Source: Pseudonocardia broussonetiae (GTDB taxonomy: Bacteria; Actinomycetota; Actinomycetes; Mycobacteriales; Pseudonocardiaceae). Taken from it: 64,000 nucleotides of DNA. The position numbers were made by a program, and so were the translations under genes. Location: positions 4,037,501-4,101,500 of the forward strand of contig NZ_CP053564.1 of assembly GCF_013155125.1 (NCBI RefSeq), written 5' to 3'. Shown here piece by piece: positions 8,532 to 16,712 of this stretch (position 1 is the first letter of the stretch; each line of letters begins with the position of its first letter). The notes under the pieces are model-generated. The model was not told the origin of the DNA. It saw nothing but the letters and a program-made list of their open reading frames with translations, and made no database searches.

Positions 8532-10003
8532 GGCCGGTGCCCGGCCGGGGGAGCGGACGTCACCGGGCGCCGGAAGGCGCCGTCGGTGTCGTAGAGCTGC
8601 TGCTCGGTGGGGGTGAGTGTGAGCGCGACCGGCAGGCCCATGCGTTCGCCGGACTTGATCAGGTACTTGCCGCGGCCGGGGTGGAGGCGTCCGGAGTGCC
8701 AGGTCGGGGGTGCCGCCCAGGACGTGATGAGGGAGGCCTCTCCGGCGGTCAATGAGGTGATGCGGCGAAGCCCGTCGAGTTCCTTGTCGGCCATGCCGCC
8801 CAGCAGCAGGATCCCATTGCGAGAGGCCATGCCGCGGGCCTTGGCCCGGTCGGCTTCGGTGGGCAGGGCTTCGAGGTCGTCGAGGGAGTGGGTGACCTGG
8901 AACGACACGACACCGCGGTGCCGGTTGAGCCGGGTGATCCGGTCGGAGCGCTCGACCAGACCGGGCGCCGCCCGCAGGGCGCGCCACAGCTCGTCTTGGA
9001 CCTGGACGACGTTACGGCGCTCTCCGAGCGCGTGGGTGGCGTCGATCAGGCTCGCCGACCAGGCCCAGGAACAAAGCATCGCCGCCGCGACGACATCGTC
9101 GTCGTCCTCGTCGAGCGCGGAGATGTCGAGCGACAGCGCTGCGGTGTGCGGATCGGCGACGACGCTGGACTGGCGGTCGAAGATCCCCCGGATAGCCCCC
9201 TCACACAGCAGCCCGAGCGTGTTCGTGAGCTCGCGGGTCGCGCGCCGGTAGTCGGCGTCGTCGCTGCTCGCCGCGATCCCCTGTAGCGGGCCTACACCAG
9301 TGGCCAGGACGTCGAGGACGTCAGGGATCACCGGCTCCGACCGGCCCAGGCCGTCGGCCGCGGTGTCGAGGGCGGCGCCGAGCAGCCGGCGTTCGGTGAC
9401 GGTGACGTCTCCGCGGCGGACGATGGTGATCAATGCTTCGAGCAACGACAGCCGGCGGGCCCTGATCGTTTCGTGAAGTCGTTCGCGCACGGCCCCGTTC
9501 GATCGGTCGTGAGCGGCGGACAGCGGTCCGGCGTCGAGGGGGTTGAGCGCGTGCAGACCCCGCCCGATGCGCCACACCGAGCCCCCCAGCGCGGTGATCA
9601 GCGGGGTGTACTCGCCCTTGATGTCGCCTGGGATGACGGCGGTCATTCCGTAGCCGACGAGCCCGGTGATCATGCGCTTGGTGATGGAGCTCTTGCCGAT
9701 CCCCGGCTGGCCTTGGACCCAGACGCCGGTGTTGGACACCAGCCCTGTACGCAGCCACTCGGCGGGATCGAGCCCGACCGGCTCCGCGGTGTGCATGTGG
9801 CGCCCGATCGGCACGCCGTGCACCGACGCCCCGGAGGACACCGCGAACGGGAACAGCCCGCAGAGTTGGCTGGTGGTGGCGGCGTAGCGGACGCCCGCCT
9901 CGACATGCGCCGCGCGCCCTCCACCGCGTACCGGCCATCCCCAGCGGCGGGGGACGGGCCGTTCCCGGAAAGGCAGCGCCGGGTCAACGGTCCTGTGCTC
10001 CAT
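8528..10003 (-). CDS. VirB4/TraC-type ATPase domain protein
   Basis: 491 aa ATPase of the VirB4/TraU family. Walker A GQPGIGKSS lies near residues 98-106, after a short N-terminal part (about 90 residues). Walker B is VVQVQDELW, with a following RHRGVVSFQVTHSLDD segment and a C-terminal GGMADKELDGLRRI region as in VirB4 C-terminal domains. The usual N-terminal VirB4 domain is absent here; the upstream SCO6880-like protein appears to supply it. The gap to that upstream gene is 24 bp. It should energise assembly of the secretion channel at the inner face of the membrane. Confidence 0.88.
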   Translation of the reverse strand: MEHRTVDPALPFRERPVPRRWGWPVRGGGRAAHVEAGVRYAATTSQLCGLFPFAVSSGASVHGVPIGRHMHTAEPVGLDPAEWLRTGLVSNTGVWVQGQPGIGKSSITKRMITGLVGYGMTAVIPGDIKGEYTPLITALGGSVWRIGRGLHALNPLDAGPLSAAHDRSNGAVRERLHETIRARRLSLLEALITIVRRGDVTVTERRLLGAALDTAADGLGRSEPVIPDVLDVLATGVGPLQGIAASSDDADYRRATRELTNTLGLLCEGAIRGIFDRQSSVVADPHTAALSLDISALDEDDDDVVAAAMLCSWAWSASLIDATHALGERRNVVQVQDELWRALRAAPGLVERSDRITRLNRHRGVVSFQVTHSLDDLEALPTEADRAKARGMASRNGILLLGGMADKELDGLRRITSLTAGEASLITSWAAPPTWHSGRLHPGRGKYLIKSGERMGLPVALTLTPTEQQLYDTDGAFRRPVTSAPPAGHRP

Positions 10004-10027
10004 GCGAGTCCTCCTCAGCAGCGGGGT

Positions 10028-11518
10028 TCAGCGCCGTGTGCGGTTGCGGGCTGTCTCGGCCGGGTTGATGCCGACCCCGAGAGCGGCGGCGAAGCCGGCC
10101 GCCTGTGCGCCGCGCAGGCGGCGGAGCCGGAGCTTGGCCTGCCCGGCCCGCTGCTCGAGGTCGGCGACTGCGGCGGGTAGGTCGTCGGGGTCGGTGACCG
10201 TGGTGGTGAGGTAGACGGTGAACCGGCCCACTCCGGCGCCCTCGGCCTCCTCGCGGGCCGACTGGAGGGCGCGGTCGCGGTCATCGCGTTCGCGCTGGGT
10301 CTCGTCGCGGCGGGTCCGCGCGGCCCAGGCCCGCCGGATCTGCCCGGACGTGACCTCGGCCTCGACCTTGGCGGCGGCCTGGTCGGCGGGGTAGGGCTCG
10401 TAGAGCCAGGTGACCCGCCGTGGATACGGGCCCGGGGTCAGGAGCGAGGCGAGGACGCGAGGGGCGACGGCCTGGCGGGGCGCCTCCCGCAGTGCCCAGG
10501 ACACCGAGATCCCCGAGTCGTGCCGGTAGGTCTCCCAGCTCTCCTGCGCGGCGACCGGCCCGGCCTCGGACCAGGCGAGCAGCGCGGCGCGGTCGTCGAG
10601 GCGGGTGATCTCGGATCGAGCGGCCGGATCGAAGGCGACGCGGATGCGTCCGGTCAGCCAGCTCGTGGTCGCCCGGTCGAGCACGGCGACCCCGCAGGTG
10701 CCGAGCCCGGTCTCGATGCCGGGTAGCCAGCGGCCGACGTCGACCACGGCCGCGAACAGGTCCGTGGGTCGGGGGTTGGCGCGGTTCGGGTCGAACGTGA
10801 CGGTGAGCCGGGCGTCGACCTCGGCCGCTGTCGTCGGTGTGATCGCGACGAGCTCGTCGAGCACTGTCCGGGACAGGGCGGGTGCCCGCGGGTCGAGTGC
10901 GGCCGCGACGTGGTCGCGCACGGTTGTGCCACCGCTGGGAGCGGTGTCGACGGTGACCGCGACATGCTGGACGAGCGGCTGGTAGCCGAGATCGGCGAGG
11001 AACACGCCCCAGGACGCGACCCAGAGGTCGGTCTGGGCGGTGTCGGCGAGGTCGAGACCGATGGGGGAGCAGCGCAGGACCGCGGTGAGTGTTCCCGAGA
11101 TCCGGTCCCACAACAGCGCGTGCCGTCCGCCGCGCCCGTCGTCGACGTCGAGGGGGACGAGTGGAGCGAGGACACCGGGTAGGTCATGCGCGCGCGGGTG
11201 GTCGGTGAGGACCCCGGCGGACAGCTCGGTCCACCCACCGGCCCGGGCCCGGCTGAACCGGAACCGGCGGGTCACCGCCTCCGCGGCGGTGACGCCCCCG
11301 ACGCGGACCACGACCGCACCGATGACGACGGCGCCGATCCCGGCCAGTGGCAGCGCGGCGCGAGGCACCGTCGAGATCGCCAGAACCGGGGCGAGGACGG
11401 CGAGGAACACCGCCACCGTCGCCGAGGTCGATAGCGACCCGATGCCCCAGCCGCGCTCGGGACGCCAGTTGCCGTAGAGCCGCGGTCCCGGCACGCGCTC
11501 GTCGGAGCGGGTGGTCAT
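10028..11518 (-). CDS. SCO6880-like protein (PrgI/VirB3-like membrane part plus VirB4 N-domain-like part)
   Basis: 496 aa. ATG at 11516-11518 overlaps the TrbL-like gene stop (ATGA). The N-terminus (RLYGNWRPERGWGIGSLS) leads to two closely spaced membrane helices (AVFLAVLAPVLAISTV and LPLAGIGAVVIGAVVVRVGG), like PrgI/VirB3. The long soluble part has the conserved segments ALLWDRISGTLTAVLRCSP and PRRVTWLYEPYPADQAA, and an Arg/Glu-rich coiled-coil-like region near residue 420. It has no Walker motif. By position (before the ATPase, after TrbL) and layout it probably equals VirB3 fused to the VirB4 N-terminal domain. Confidence 0.8.
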   Translation of the reverse strand: MTTRSDERVPGPRLYGNWRPERGWGIGSLSTSATVAVFLAVLAPVLAISTVPRAALPLAGIGAVVIGAVVVRVGGVTAAEAVTRRFRFSRARAGGWTELSAGVLTDHPRAHDLPGVLAPLVPLDVDDGRGGRHALLWDRISGTLTAVLRCSPIGLDLADTAQTDLWVASWGVFLADLGYQPLVQHVAVTVDTAPSGGTTVRDHVAAALDPRAPALSRTVLDELVAITPTTAAEVDARLTVTFDPNRANPRPTDLFAAVVDVGRWLPGIETGLGTCGVAVLDRATTSWLTGRIRVAFDPAARSEITRLDDRAALLAWSEAGPVAAQESWETYRHDSGISVSWALREAPRQAVAPRVLASLLTPGPYPRRVTWLYEPYPADQAAAKVEAEVTSGQIRRAWAARTRRDETQRERDDRDRALQSAREEAEGAGVGRFTVYLTTTVTDPDDLPAAVADLEQRAGQAKLRLRRLRGAQAAGFAAALGVGINPAETARNRTRR

Positions 11519-12669
11519 GGCGGCCCGTCCGCGTCCGGGGCGCCCGACGTCATGCCCGTTCCGACCGTCTTGCTCACCTGGGCCGCGAGGACCGCGGCGC
11601 CCGCCACGGAACCGGCAGCCGCGCCGGCTGCGGCACCGATTCCACCGGACGCTGCCCCCGGGGCGGCGCCTGCTGGTGCTGGCGCGCCGCCCCCGGCAGC
11701 GGGTCCGGCCGAACCGGGACCGGACGCGTCCAGATCCACGGCCCGCTGCACGGCGGGCGAGCGCCCGGATCCCTGGGCCAGGGCGATCGCACCTGCGGCG
11801 CCGATGAACCCTGATCCGCCCCCGCCCGAGCCGGCGATCTGCGTCCCGGACCAGGAGAAGAACTTCAGCATGATCGGCATCGCGATGACGGCGAGGAGCA
11901 GGACCATGATCCCGGCGATCTGGGTGGAGACGTCGCCCGGCGCGTTGGAGTTCGGCGAGGACAGGTAGGAGAACCCGATGTAGTAGATGAACGCCGCGGC
12001 CGGCTTGTAGAGAACCATCGCGAGCAGCCAGACGATGAGCTTGTCGAGCCAGCCCCGCGTCGACTTCGTCAGCGACCCGGACGCGGCCAGTGGGAGCATC
12101 GCGGCCAACACGAGCAACCCGGCCTGGCGCATCGCCATCAACAGCCACTGGACCAGCGACAGGATCGCGGCGAGGACCGCCACGATCAACGTGACGAACA
12201 GGTTGTCACCGGGCGCGGTCAGGGCGTCGACCATGAACAAGGCGAAGTTGTTCGCCGCGTCCGCCAGCAGCTGCATGGCCAGCGCGTCACCGGCCTGCAA
12301 CGCCAAGTGCAGCGTGGTGAGCCCGAGCGCGGACACCACGGCGAAGCGGAACAGCCCGGTGGCGACCATGATCAGCGGCTCCGCCTTGCGGGACAGGATC
12401 AGCCGGATCGCCTGGACCAGCACCGAGCCGACCAGGACCGCGCCGACCACCCAGCTCGTCGCGCCCTGCGCCGCGAGGACCGCGGAATCGCGGGGATCGA
12501 CGCTGTCGGTGGTCGCCCACCACGTCGACGTCGAGACGACCAGGTCCGCGGCCCCCTGAGCCACGGTGGCGACTAGCCCCTGCAGGACACCTCCGACGGC
12601 CTGACCCGCCTTGCAGCCGAGGTCGAACGTCCCGCATTCCTCCTGCGCCTGGGCCAGGACCGCGATCAC
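11515..12669 (-). CDS. TrbL/VirB6-like polytopic membrane protein
   Basis: 384 aa from the GTG at 12667-12669, which overlaps the upstream stop (GTGA). After an exported Cys-containing start (EECGTFDLGCKAG) there are about six or seven membrane segments (WVVGAVLVGSVLVQAIRLIL, LFRFAVVSALGLTTLHLAL, LFVTLIVAVLAAILSLVQWLL, LLVLAAMLPLAAS, and later ones to about residue 270). The tail of about 100 residues is Gly/Ala/Pro-rich and low in complexity, as in many TrbL-type proteins of actinobacteria. It would form the inner-membrane channel core with the neighbouring SCO6880-like and VirB4 proteins. Confidence 0.8.
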   Translation of the reverse strand: MIAVLAQAQEECGTFDLGCKAGQAVGGVLQGLVATVAQGAADLVVSTSTWWATTDSVDPRDSAVLAAQGATSWVVGAVLVGSVLVQAIRLILSRKAEPLIMVATGLFRFAVVSALGLTTLHLALQAGDALAMQLLADAANNFALFMVDALTAPGDNLFVTLIVAVLAAILSLVQWLLMAMRQAGLLVLAAMLPLAASGSLTKSTRGWLDKLIVWLLAMVLYKPAAAFIYYIGFSYLSSPNSNAPGDVSTQIAGIMVLLLAVIAMPIMLKFFSWSGTQIAGSGGGGSGFIGAAGAIALAQGSGRSPAVQRAVDLDASGPGSAGPAAGGGAPAPAGAAPGAASGGIGAAAGAAAGSVAGAAVLAAQVSKTVGTGMTSGAPDADGPP

Positions 12670-13319
12670 GGCAGCGCTCCGAGCAGGAAATAGCCGGAGG
12701 TGTCCGGATGCAGGGACGGTCGCGGCGTCGGGACGCGCAGCCGCCAGTCCCCGTCGTCCCACCGCAGCGTCAGGTCGACGCGGGCCAGACCGCCCGCCGT
12801 GCGGGCCTGTTCGGTGTCGGCGAGCAGCGACATGACGACGTAGTCGCCCTGCGGATCACCGGCGATGGTCCGGTAGTACAGCGACCGCGCAGCCGTCGCG
12901 GGTCCGGCCGCCGCCGAGTCCGACGCCGGCAGCTCGGCGCGCAGCCGAGCGAGTATGCCGGCCGGGTCCCCCCAGCACTGCCCCATGAGCGTCGTCTCGT
13001 AGACCTCGGGTCCCGCGGCCGAGCTGACCCGCGGTGCAAGGTTGCTGGCCGCCAGCGCGGCGCCGAGCTCGTCATGGGTGAAACCTGCGGCGCGGCCGTC
13101 CGCCGTGAGTGTCGGGCCGTGGCGTTGAGAGACGGCGGCAACCCCGCCCGGTACCCGGGCCAGGCTCACCACATCCGGCGGCGCGACGACCTCGGCTTGG
13201 TCGGTCGGCACCGACAGCGCCAGGCCGAGCGCAAGCAGCGCCGTCGTCAGACCGGCCGAAGCGAGAGCATGACGTCGACGGCGTGATCGGCGGTCGTCGG
13301 TAGCGAGGGAGAGGCTCAT
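12666..13319 (-). CDS. Single-pass membrane protein of the transfer operon (TcpC/VirB8-like position)
   Basis: 217 aa. A basic N-terminus (DDRRSRRRRHAL) and one membrane helix (AGLTTALLALGLALSVPT) are followed by an exported domain with one Cys (LMGQCWGDPAG) that ends in beta strands (ARVDLTLRWDDGDWRLRVPTP). The layout matches VirB8/TcpC-type bitopic proteins of Gram-positive transfer systems, but sequence identity to that family cannot be claimed by eye. The stop overlaps the start of the TrbL-like gene (GTGA), and the gene upstream ends to its right at 13332. Confidence 0.6.
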   Translation of the reverse strand: MSLSLATDDRRSRRRRHALASAGLTTALLALGLALSVPTDQAEVVAPPDVVSLARVPGGVAAVSQRHGPTLTADGRAAGFTHDELGAALAASNLAPRVSSAAGPEVYETTLMGQCWGDPAGILARLRAELPASDSAAAGPATAARSLYYRTIAGDPQGDYVVMSLLADTEQARTAGGLARVDLTLRWDDGDWRLRVPTPRPSLHPDTSGYFLLGALP

Positions 13320-13331
13320 CGTCGGGTCCGC

Positions 13332-13628
13332 CTACACCTGGAACGCGCCGACGATGACGGCCGCCACCGAGGCCAACGCGAGCCCGCCCAGGATCCACGC
13401 CGATCCGACGAGCCCTTCGTAGGCGGTCGCGGAACGGTTCCGGCGCCCGATGATGATCATTACTGCGCAGACCAGGATGCCGAGCACGCCGGAGAACAGG
13501 ACTCCCCACTTCAACCAGCCCAGAATCTGGTCGGCGAAGTCGCCGAGTCCGGGCGGCACCGTGGCGTCGGGGTTCGGCGGTGCGACGGCCAGCCAGCCCG
13601 CGGTCGGGGTGAGCAGGTTGATCTTCAC
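13332..13628 (-). CDS. Small two-helix membrane protein (VirB2/TrbC-like position)
   Basis: 98 aa from the GTG at 13626-13628, with GAAGGGA as ribosome site. A short extracytoplasmic start rich in Pro (PPNPDATVPPGLGDFADQI) is followed by two membrane helices (WGVLFSGVLGILVCAVMIIIG and GSAWILGGLALASVAAVIVGAF) separated by the basic loop RRNRSATAYEGL. This is the topology of VirB2/TrbC pilin-like proteins and of small actinobacterial transfer proteins. The start overlaps the upstream P-loop gene (GTGA). Confidence 0.65.
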   Translation of the reverse strand: MKINLLTPTAGWLAVAPPNPDATVPPGLGDFADQILGWLKWGVLFSGVLGILVCAVMIIIGRRNRSATAYEGLVGSAWILGGLALASVAAVIVGAFQV

Positions 13629-14167
13629 GGGGTGGGTTCCCTTCGGCTGGGTGACACTTGGCGTGGTGCTGCGCGGCCGACGGCTGTACCCGTCGGGCGG
13701 GGACCTGCGCCGAGCGCGGCCGTCAGCTCCCCGATGGCGCGGGCGTATCCGCGCGCAGCTCGCGGCATCTCTTCGAGCGATCGGCCGAGGATCTGGCGGA
13801 CCCCGTCGAGCGGTGCCGCCGAGGCGCGCCACAGCCCAACGTGCGGTAGCAGAACCACTGCGGCAGCGTGGGGTTCGAGCAGGCGCAGCCGTGCGAGAAG
13901 TGCGCGGGTCGGTCGCACCCCGTCAACTGCCGTGACTGCGAGAACCGGCCGAGGCCCGACACCGCCGACCAGCTGCGCCGCCCGTCCAGCTCGGATCACC
14001 GAGTCGGCGGTGCTCCGGCAGACGAGAACATCGACGGCTCGCCCGGTGAAGACCCCGCGATCCGCGCCGCCCAACGCACACGCGACGGTTGTCGTCCCTA
14101 CTCCACCAGCGACCCCGGCCACAGTAGGTATCGCGGAATGCAGACTATGTGCGTCCTGATCGGGCAT
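13625..14167 (-). CDS. P-loop-like protein heading the transfer operon
   Basis: 180 aa, first gene of the minus-strand operon. The segment VAGVAGGVGTTTVACAL resembles a ParA-type deviant P-loop with the signature Lys replaced (GGVGTTT), so nucleotide binding is uncertain. Later strands (VDVLVCRSTADSVIRA, PVLAVTAVDG, AAVVLLPHVGLWRASAAP) fit a SIMIBI fold. A shorter relative of the ParA-like protein at 1211-2011 is the simplest reading. The ATG at 14165-14167 follows CCGGGGAA. Confidence 0.55.
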   Translation of the reverse strand: MPDQDAHSLHSAIPTVAGVAGGVGTTTVACALGGADRGVFTGRAVDVLVCRSTADSVIRAGRAAQLVGGVGPRPVLAVTAVDGVRPTRALLARLRLLEPHAAAVVLLPHVGLWRASAAPLDGVRQILGRSLEEMPRAARGYARAIGELTAALGAGPRPTGTAVGRAAPRQVSPSRREPTP

Positions 14168-14425
14168 CGGATTCCCCGGATCGAGATGAGCTGTCGATCG
14201 ACAGAATCCGCGTCATCTCGCGCCCGACTCGTTCCCCGCTACGTCCGCCAGCTCGGGGAACCGCGGGCCACCGGTACGGGCACAGAGCGCTGTTATGGGC
14301 TCGAGGCCTCGGACACAGCCAGGTCGTTCAACTCGTGACCCGCGTCGACTGCGCACGGGACGACGTGCAGCGATACAGGGTCAAAGTGGATCGCCGCGTG
14401 CGTGGCGTAAAGGCAGGTCGCGCAT

Positions 14426-14749
14426 TTACGCCTGCCGGTCGATCTCTCCAGCGGACCTGCCGCCGCGCTCGTGAGGTCCGCGGAAGCGGGCGACGACGTC
14501 CGCGCCGGCCTCGACCAGCGCCCGCACGCTGTCCGCGCCGTGGGGGACGTGCCCCGGCCAGTCGGTGACGACTTGCAACGCGGTGCGCGACGTACCGTCG
14601 TCGCCCGGGCGCCGTGGCCGGGGTCGGGTGCTCGGTGAGCAGTCGGTGCAGCCGGGCGACGTCACCAGGGTGTGGATCGCCCCGACCTCGGCCACCGCAA
14701 ACGGATCCCGGGTGTCGGGCGCCCCCGTCGGAGATGTCTCCGAGTGCAT
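14426..14749 (-). pseudogene. Ankyrin-repeat protein remnant (frameshifted, truncated)
   Basis: Read on the minus strand from 14749, the start is MHSETSPTGAPDTRD. The frame then slips: the segment GDVARLHRLLTEHP is in another frame around 14600-14660. It returns for TSRTALQVVTDWPGHVPHG and DSVRALVEAGADVVARF, a recognisable ankyrin repeat of the TPLHVATDWPGH type. After RGPHE the homology ends abruptly and a stop follows. It is therefore an N-terminal fragment of an ankyrin-repeat protein with at least two frame changes. It points away from the MerR gene at 14794 and its 5' end lies just outside the MerR-type promoter. The 258 bp between it and 14168 hold nothing I recognise. Confidence 0.6.
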
Positions 14750-14754
14750 TGTGC

Positions 14755-14786
14755 TTGACCTTCGAGTCGGCTCGAAGGATTAGCGT
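14755..14786 (+). promoter_or_regulatory. MerR-type promoter/operator (20-bp spacer), probably leaderless
   Basis: -35 TTGACC (14755-14760), a 20-bp spacer holding the palindrome TTCGAG-tcgg-CTCGAA (14761-14776), and -10 TAGCGT (14781-14786). The GTG of the regulator is at 14794, seven bases after the -10, so the transcript is probably leaderless. The long spacer with a centred palindrome is the classical MerR-family arrangement, in which the regulator untwists the promoter. Confidence 0.8.
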
Positions 14787-14793
14787 GTCAGGG

Positions 14794-15588
14794 GTGAGCA
14801 CCTATCGGATATCCCAGCTCGCGGAGCGCGCCGGTGTCCCGGCGACGACGCTGCGCTACTACGAGAAGGAAGGTCTCGTACCCGCTGGCCGCACCCCGGG
14901 CGGGTACCGGCTCTACACCGATGCCGACGCCGAACGTGTCCGGTTCATCGCGGCGGCGAAGCACCTCGGCCTGCCGCTCGATCAGATCCGCGAGCTGCTC
15001 GGCGTGTGGGACGGCGGCATGTGCCGCGAGATCCGCGACGAGCTGCGGCCCATGGTCGCCGCGCAGATCACCGCCGCCGACGAGCGCATCGCGGACCTGC
15101 GCACCTTCCGCGATCGGCTCACTTCCGCCCTCGCGCACCTGAAGGTTCTCCCGGCCAAGGACGGCCCGTGTGATCCCGCGTGCGAGTTCCTGCACGAGCT
15201 TCCCGACCGGGCGGCCGCCCTGGCGGTCGGCCGTCGGACGTCGACGCTCCCGCCGAGGGTCGATGCCGAATCCGGCAGATCGACGATCGCCTGTTCGCTC
15301 GACGGCGACGGGTACTCCGACCGGATCGAGCAGTGGCGCACGCTCCTCGCCGCCGCCGACCGCGAGGAGCTGCGAGACGGTGGAATCGCGGTACGGCTGC
15401 CCGCCGTCGACGCGGGCCGGCTCGCCGAGCTGGTGGTGGCCGAACAACAGTGCTGCCCGTTCTTCACCTTCGAACTCACCTTCATCGGCGCGACCGTCGT
15501 GCTGACCGCCCATGCACCGGAGGGCGCCGAACCGCTCGTGGCCGCCCTGTTCACCGCTGAGTCAGAGGAGCCCCGGGACCGGTGCTGA
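14794..15588 (+). CDS. MerR-family metal-responsive regulator with extra C-terminal Cys domain
   Basis: 264 aa. The N-terminal MerR helix-turn-helix ([21 protein letters not shown]) is followed by the wing and dimer helix. Cys77 (GGMCREI) and the CDPAC pair (126/130) sit where metal ligands are expected, but the spacing differs from mercury MerR (82/117/126), so the inducer may not be Hg(II). A second domain of about 110 residues follows ([21 protein letters not shown] ... [13 protein letters not shown]), with a CC pair; this module also occurs on its own in other proteins. The promoter at 14755-14786 indicates autoregulation, and the gene overlaps the downstream YnfA gene by 7 bp, so YnfA is a likely target. 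GTG start chosen from the leaderless promoter. Confidence 0.88.
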   Translation: MSTYRISQLAERAGVPATTLRYYEKEGLVPAGRTPGGYRLYTDADAERVRFIAAAKHLGLPLDQIRELLGVWDGGMCREIRDELRPMVAAQITAADERIADLRTFRDRLTSALAHLKVLPAKDGPCDPACEFLHELPDRAAALAVGRRTSTLPPRVDAESGRSTIACSLDGDGYSDRIEQWRTLLAAADREELRDGGIAVRLPAVDAGRLAELVVAEQQCCPFFTFELTFIGATVVLTAHAPEGAEPLVAALFTAESEEPRDRC

Positions 15589-15923
15589 TCGCACGTTCTA
15601 TCGCGTTGTTCGTCGTCGCCGCCCTGTTCGAGATCGGTGGCGCCTGGTTGGTCTGGCAGGGGGTCCGCGAGCACCGGGGATGGGTGTGGATCGGTGCCGG
15701 GGTCATCGCGCTGGGCCTGTACGGCTTCGTCGCCACGCTCCAACCCGACGCCCATTTCGGCCGGATCCTGGCTGCCTACGGCGGGGTCTTCGTCGCCGGT
15801 TCCCTCGCGTGGGGCATGGTCGCCGACGGCTACCGGCCCGACCGGTACGACGTCACCGGCGCACTGGTCTGCCTCGCGGGCGTCGCCGTCATCATGTACG
15901 CCCCCCGTACCGGCCTGACCTGA
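15582..15923 (+). CDS. YnfA/UPF0060 family membrane protein
   Basis: 113 aa with four membrane helices, the first being [21 protein letters not shown]; the [10 protein letters not shown] motif and [19 protein letters not shown] near the end are typical of YnfA. The family is a small DMT-superfamily-like integral membrane protein of uncertain substrate; related small transporters export cations. The start (GTG 15582) lies inside the end of the MerR gene, so the two are cotranscribed under the MerR promoter. That context suggests a metal or metalloid export role, which is inference. Confidence 0.85.
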   Translation: MLIARSIALFVVAALFEIGGAWLVWQGVREHRGWVWIGAGVIALGLYGFVATLQPDAHFGRILAAYGGVFVAGSLAWGMVADGYRPDRYDVTGALVCLAGVAVIMYAPRTGLT

Positions 15924-15949
15924 TCACATATCGCTCTCGCGGCGGGCAC

Positions 15950-16085
15950 CGGTCGGATGAGGTGGACGCCGAGGTGAGTAGGCCCGGCGAGCAGGGTTCG
16001 GACGCAGCGTTCGATCTCGTCGCGGAGGGGTCGGACGTCCTCGACGCCAATGCCGGCCGGGTCGTTTAGGACCCACGTCTCGTAG
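15950..16085 (-). pseudogene. C-terminal remnant of an ArsC/low-molecular-weight phosphatase-type protein
   Basis: Reading the minus strand leftwards from about 16085 gives ETWVLNDPAGIGVEDVRP followed by LRDEIERCVRTLLA. This resembles the C-terminus of LMW-phosphatase-type arsenate reductases (xxDPAGxxVExVRxIRDxIxxRVxxLL). The catalytic CxxxxxR loop and the rest of the gene are missing. It lies in the 366-bp gap between YnfA and the exported protein at 16290; nothing else is recognisable there except the inverted repeat at 16261. Confidence 0.5.
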
Positions 16086-16260
16086 AAGGGCCTGGGACCA
16101 GCGGCACGCGTCGCCGCAGCCCTGCTCACGAGCGTCGGCGGCACTTCGCCTGCGCGCGCCGCCTGAACCGGCTGAGATGTCGAGGCCCGACCGGCGAGAC
16201 GCGCCCGTCGGGCCCGCGTTCGGACAGGTACGGGGCGGCTCGGGGATCCCTCGATCGTGT

Positions 16261-16279
16261 CGCTAGCAGAATGTTAGCG
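16261..16279. promoter_or_regulatory. Inverted repeat upstream of the exported Cys/His protein
   Basis: CGCTA (16261-16265) and TAGCG (16275-16279) flank nine bases, ending ten bases before the GTG at 16290. It could be an operator for the 16290-19207 gene set. No cognate regulator adjoins it, and the arms are only 5 bp, so chance occurrence is possible. Confidence 0.35.
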
Positions 16280-16289
16280 TCCGATCACT

Positions 16290-16646
16290 GTGAGCGGCGA
16301 GAGGCGGGTCGTACGGCGAAGGACAGCCGTGGTCCTGCTGTTCGTGGTCCTGGCGCTCGCTCAGTCGACCGGCCTGTGCATCGGCCTCCCGTCGGTCTCG
16401 ACCGCACCGCCAGACGCCATGGCGAGCGAGCACTGCGAGGACCACCACGCAGATGAGCACATGGCCGGTGCCTCGACCTGGCGGGGACCCACGTGCGTAC
16501 CGGACCGGGGCGAGCCCGTCGATGTGCCCGACGTGACCCACGGCACGGCGGCACCGGAACACCGTCGTGCAAGACGGGCCGAAGGCCGGGGCTGCGCGCC
16601 CACAGGTCGACGTCTGCTCGACAGGCTGTGTATCGCGAGGACGTGA
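16290..16646 (+). CDS. Small exported Cys/His-containing protein (hypothetical)
   Basis: 118 aa from the GTG at 16290. A basic start (GERRVVRRRTAVVLLFVVLALAQS) forms a signal/anchor helix. The mature part has Cys and His clustered in ASEHCEDHHADEHMAG, plus THGTAAPEHRR and two further Cys, which suggests metal binding. It precedes the cysteine-synthase-like gene by 66 bp on the same strand. It has no recognised family, and codon use at the 3' half is less convincing. Confidence 0.45.
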   Translation: MSGERRVVRRRTAVVLLFVVLALAQSTGLCIGLPSVSTAPPDAMASEHCEDHHADEHMAGASTWRGPTCVPDRGEPVDVPDVTHGTAAPEHRRARRAEGRGCAPTGRRLLDRLCIART

Positions 16647-16712
16647 CAGGACCGGAGATGTGCTCCTGTCCCGCCCGTCGCCGCGCCTGCGGCGTGATCC
16701 GAGGAACGTCCT

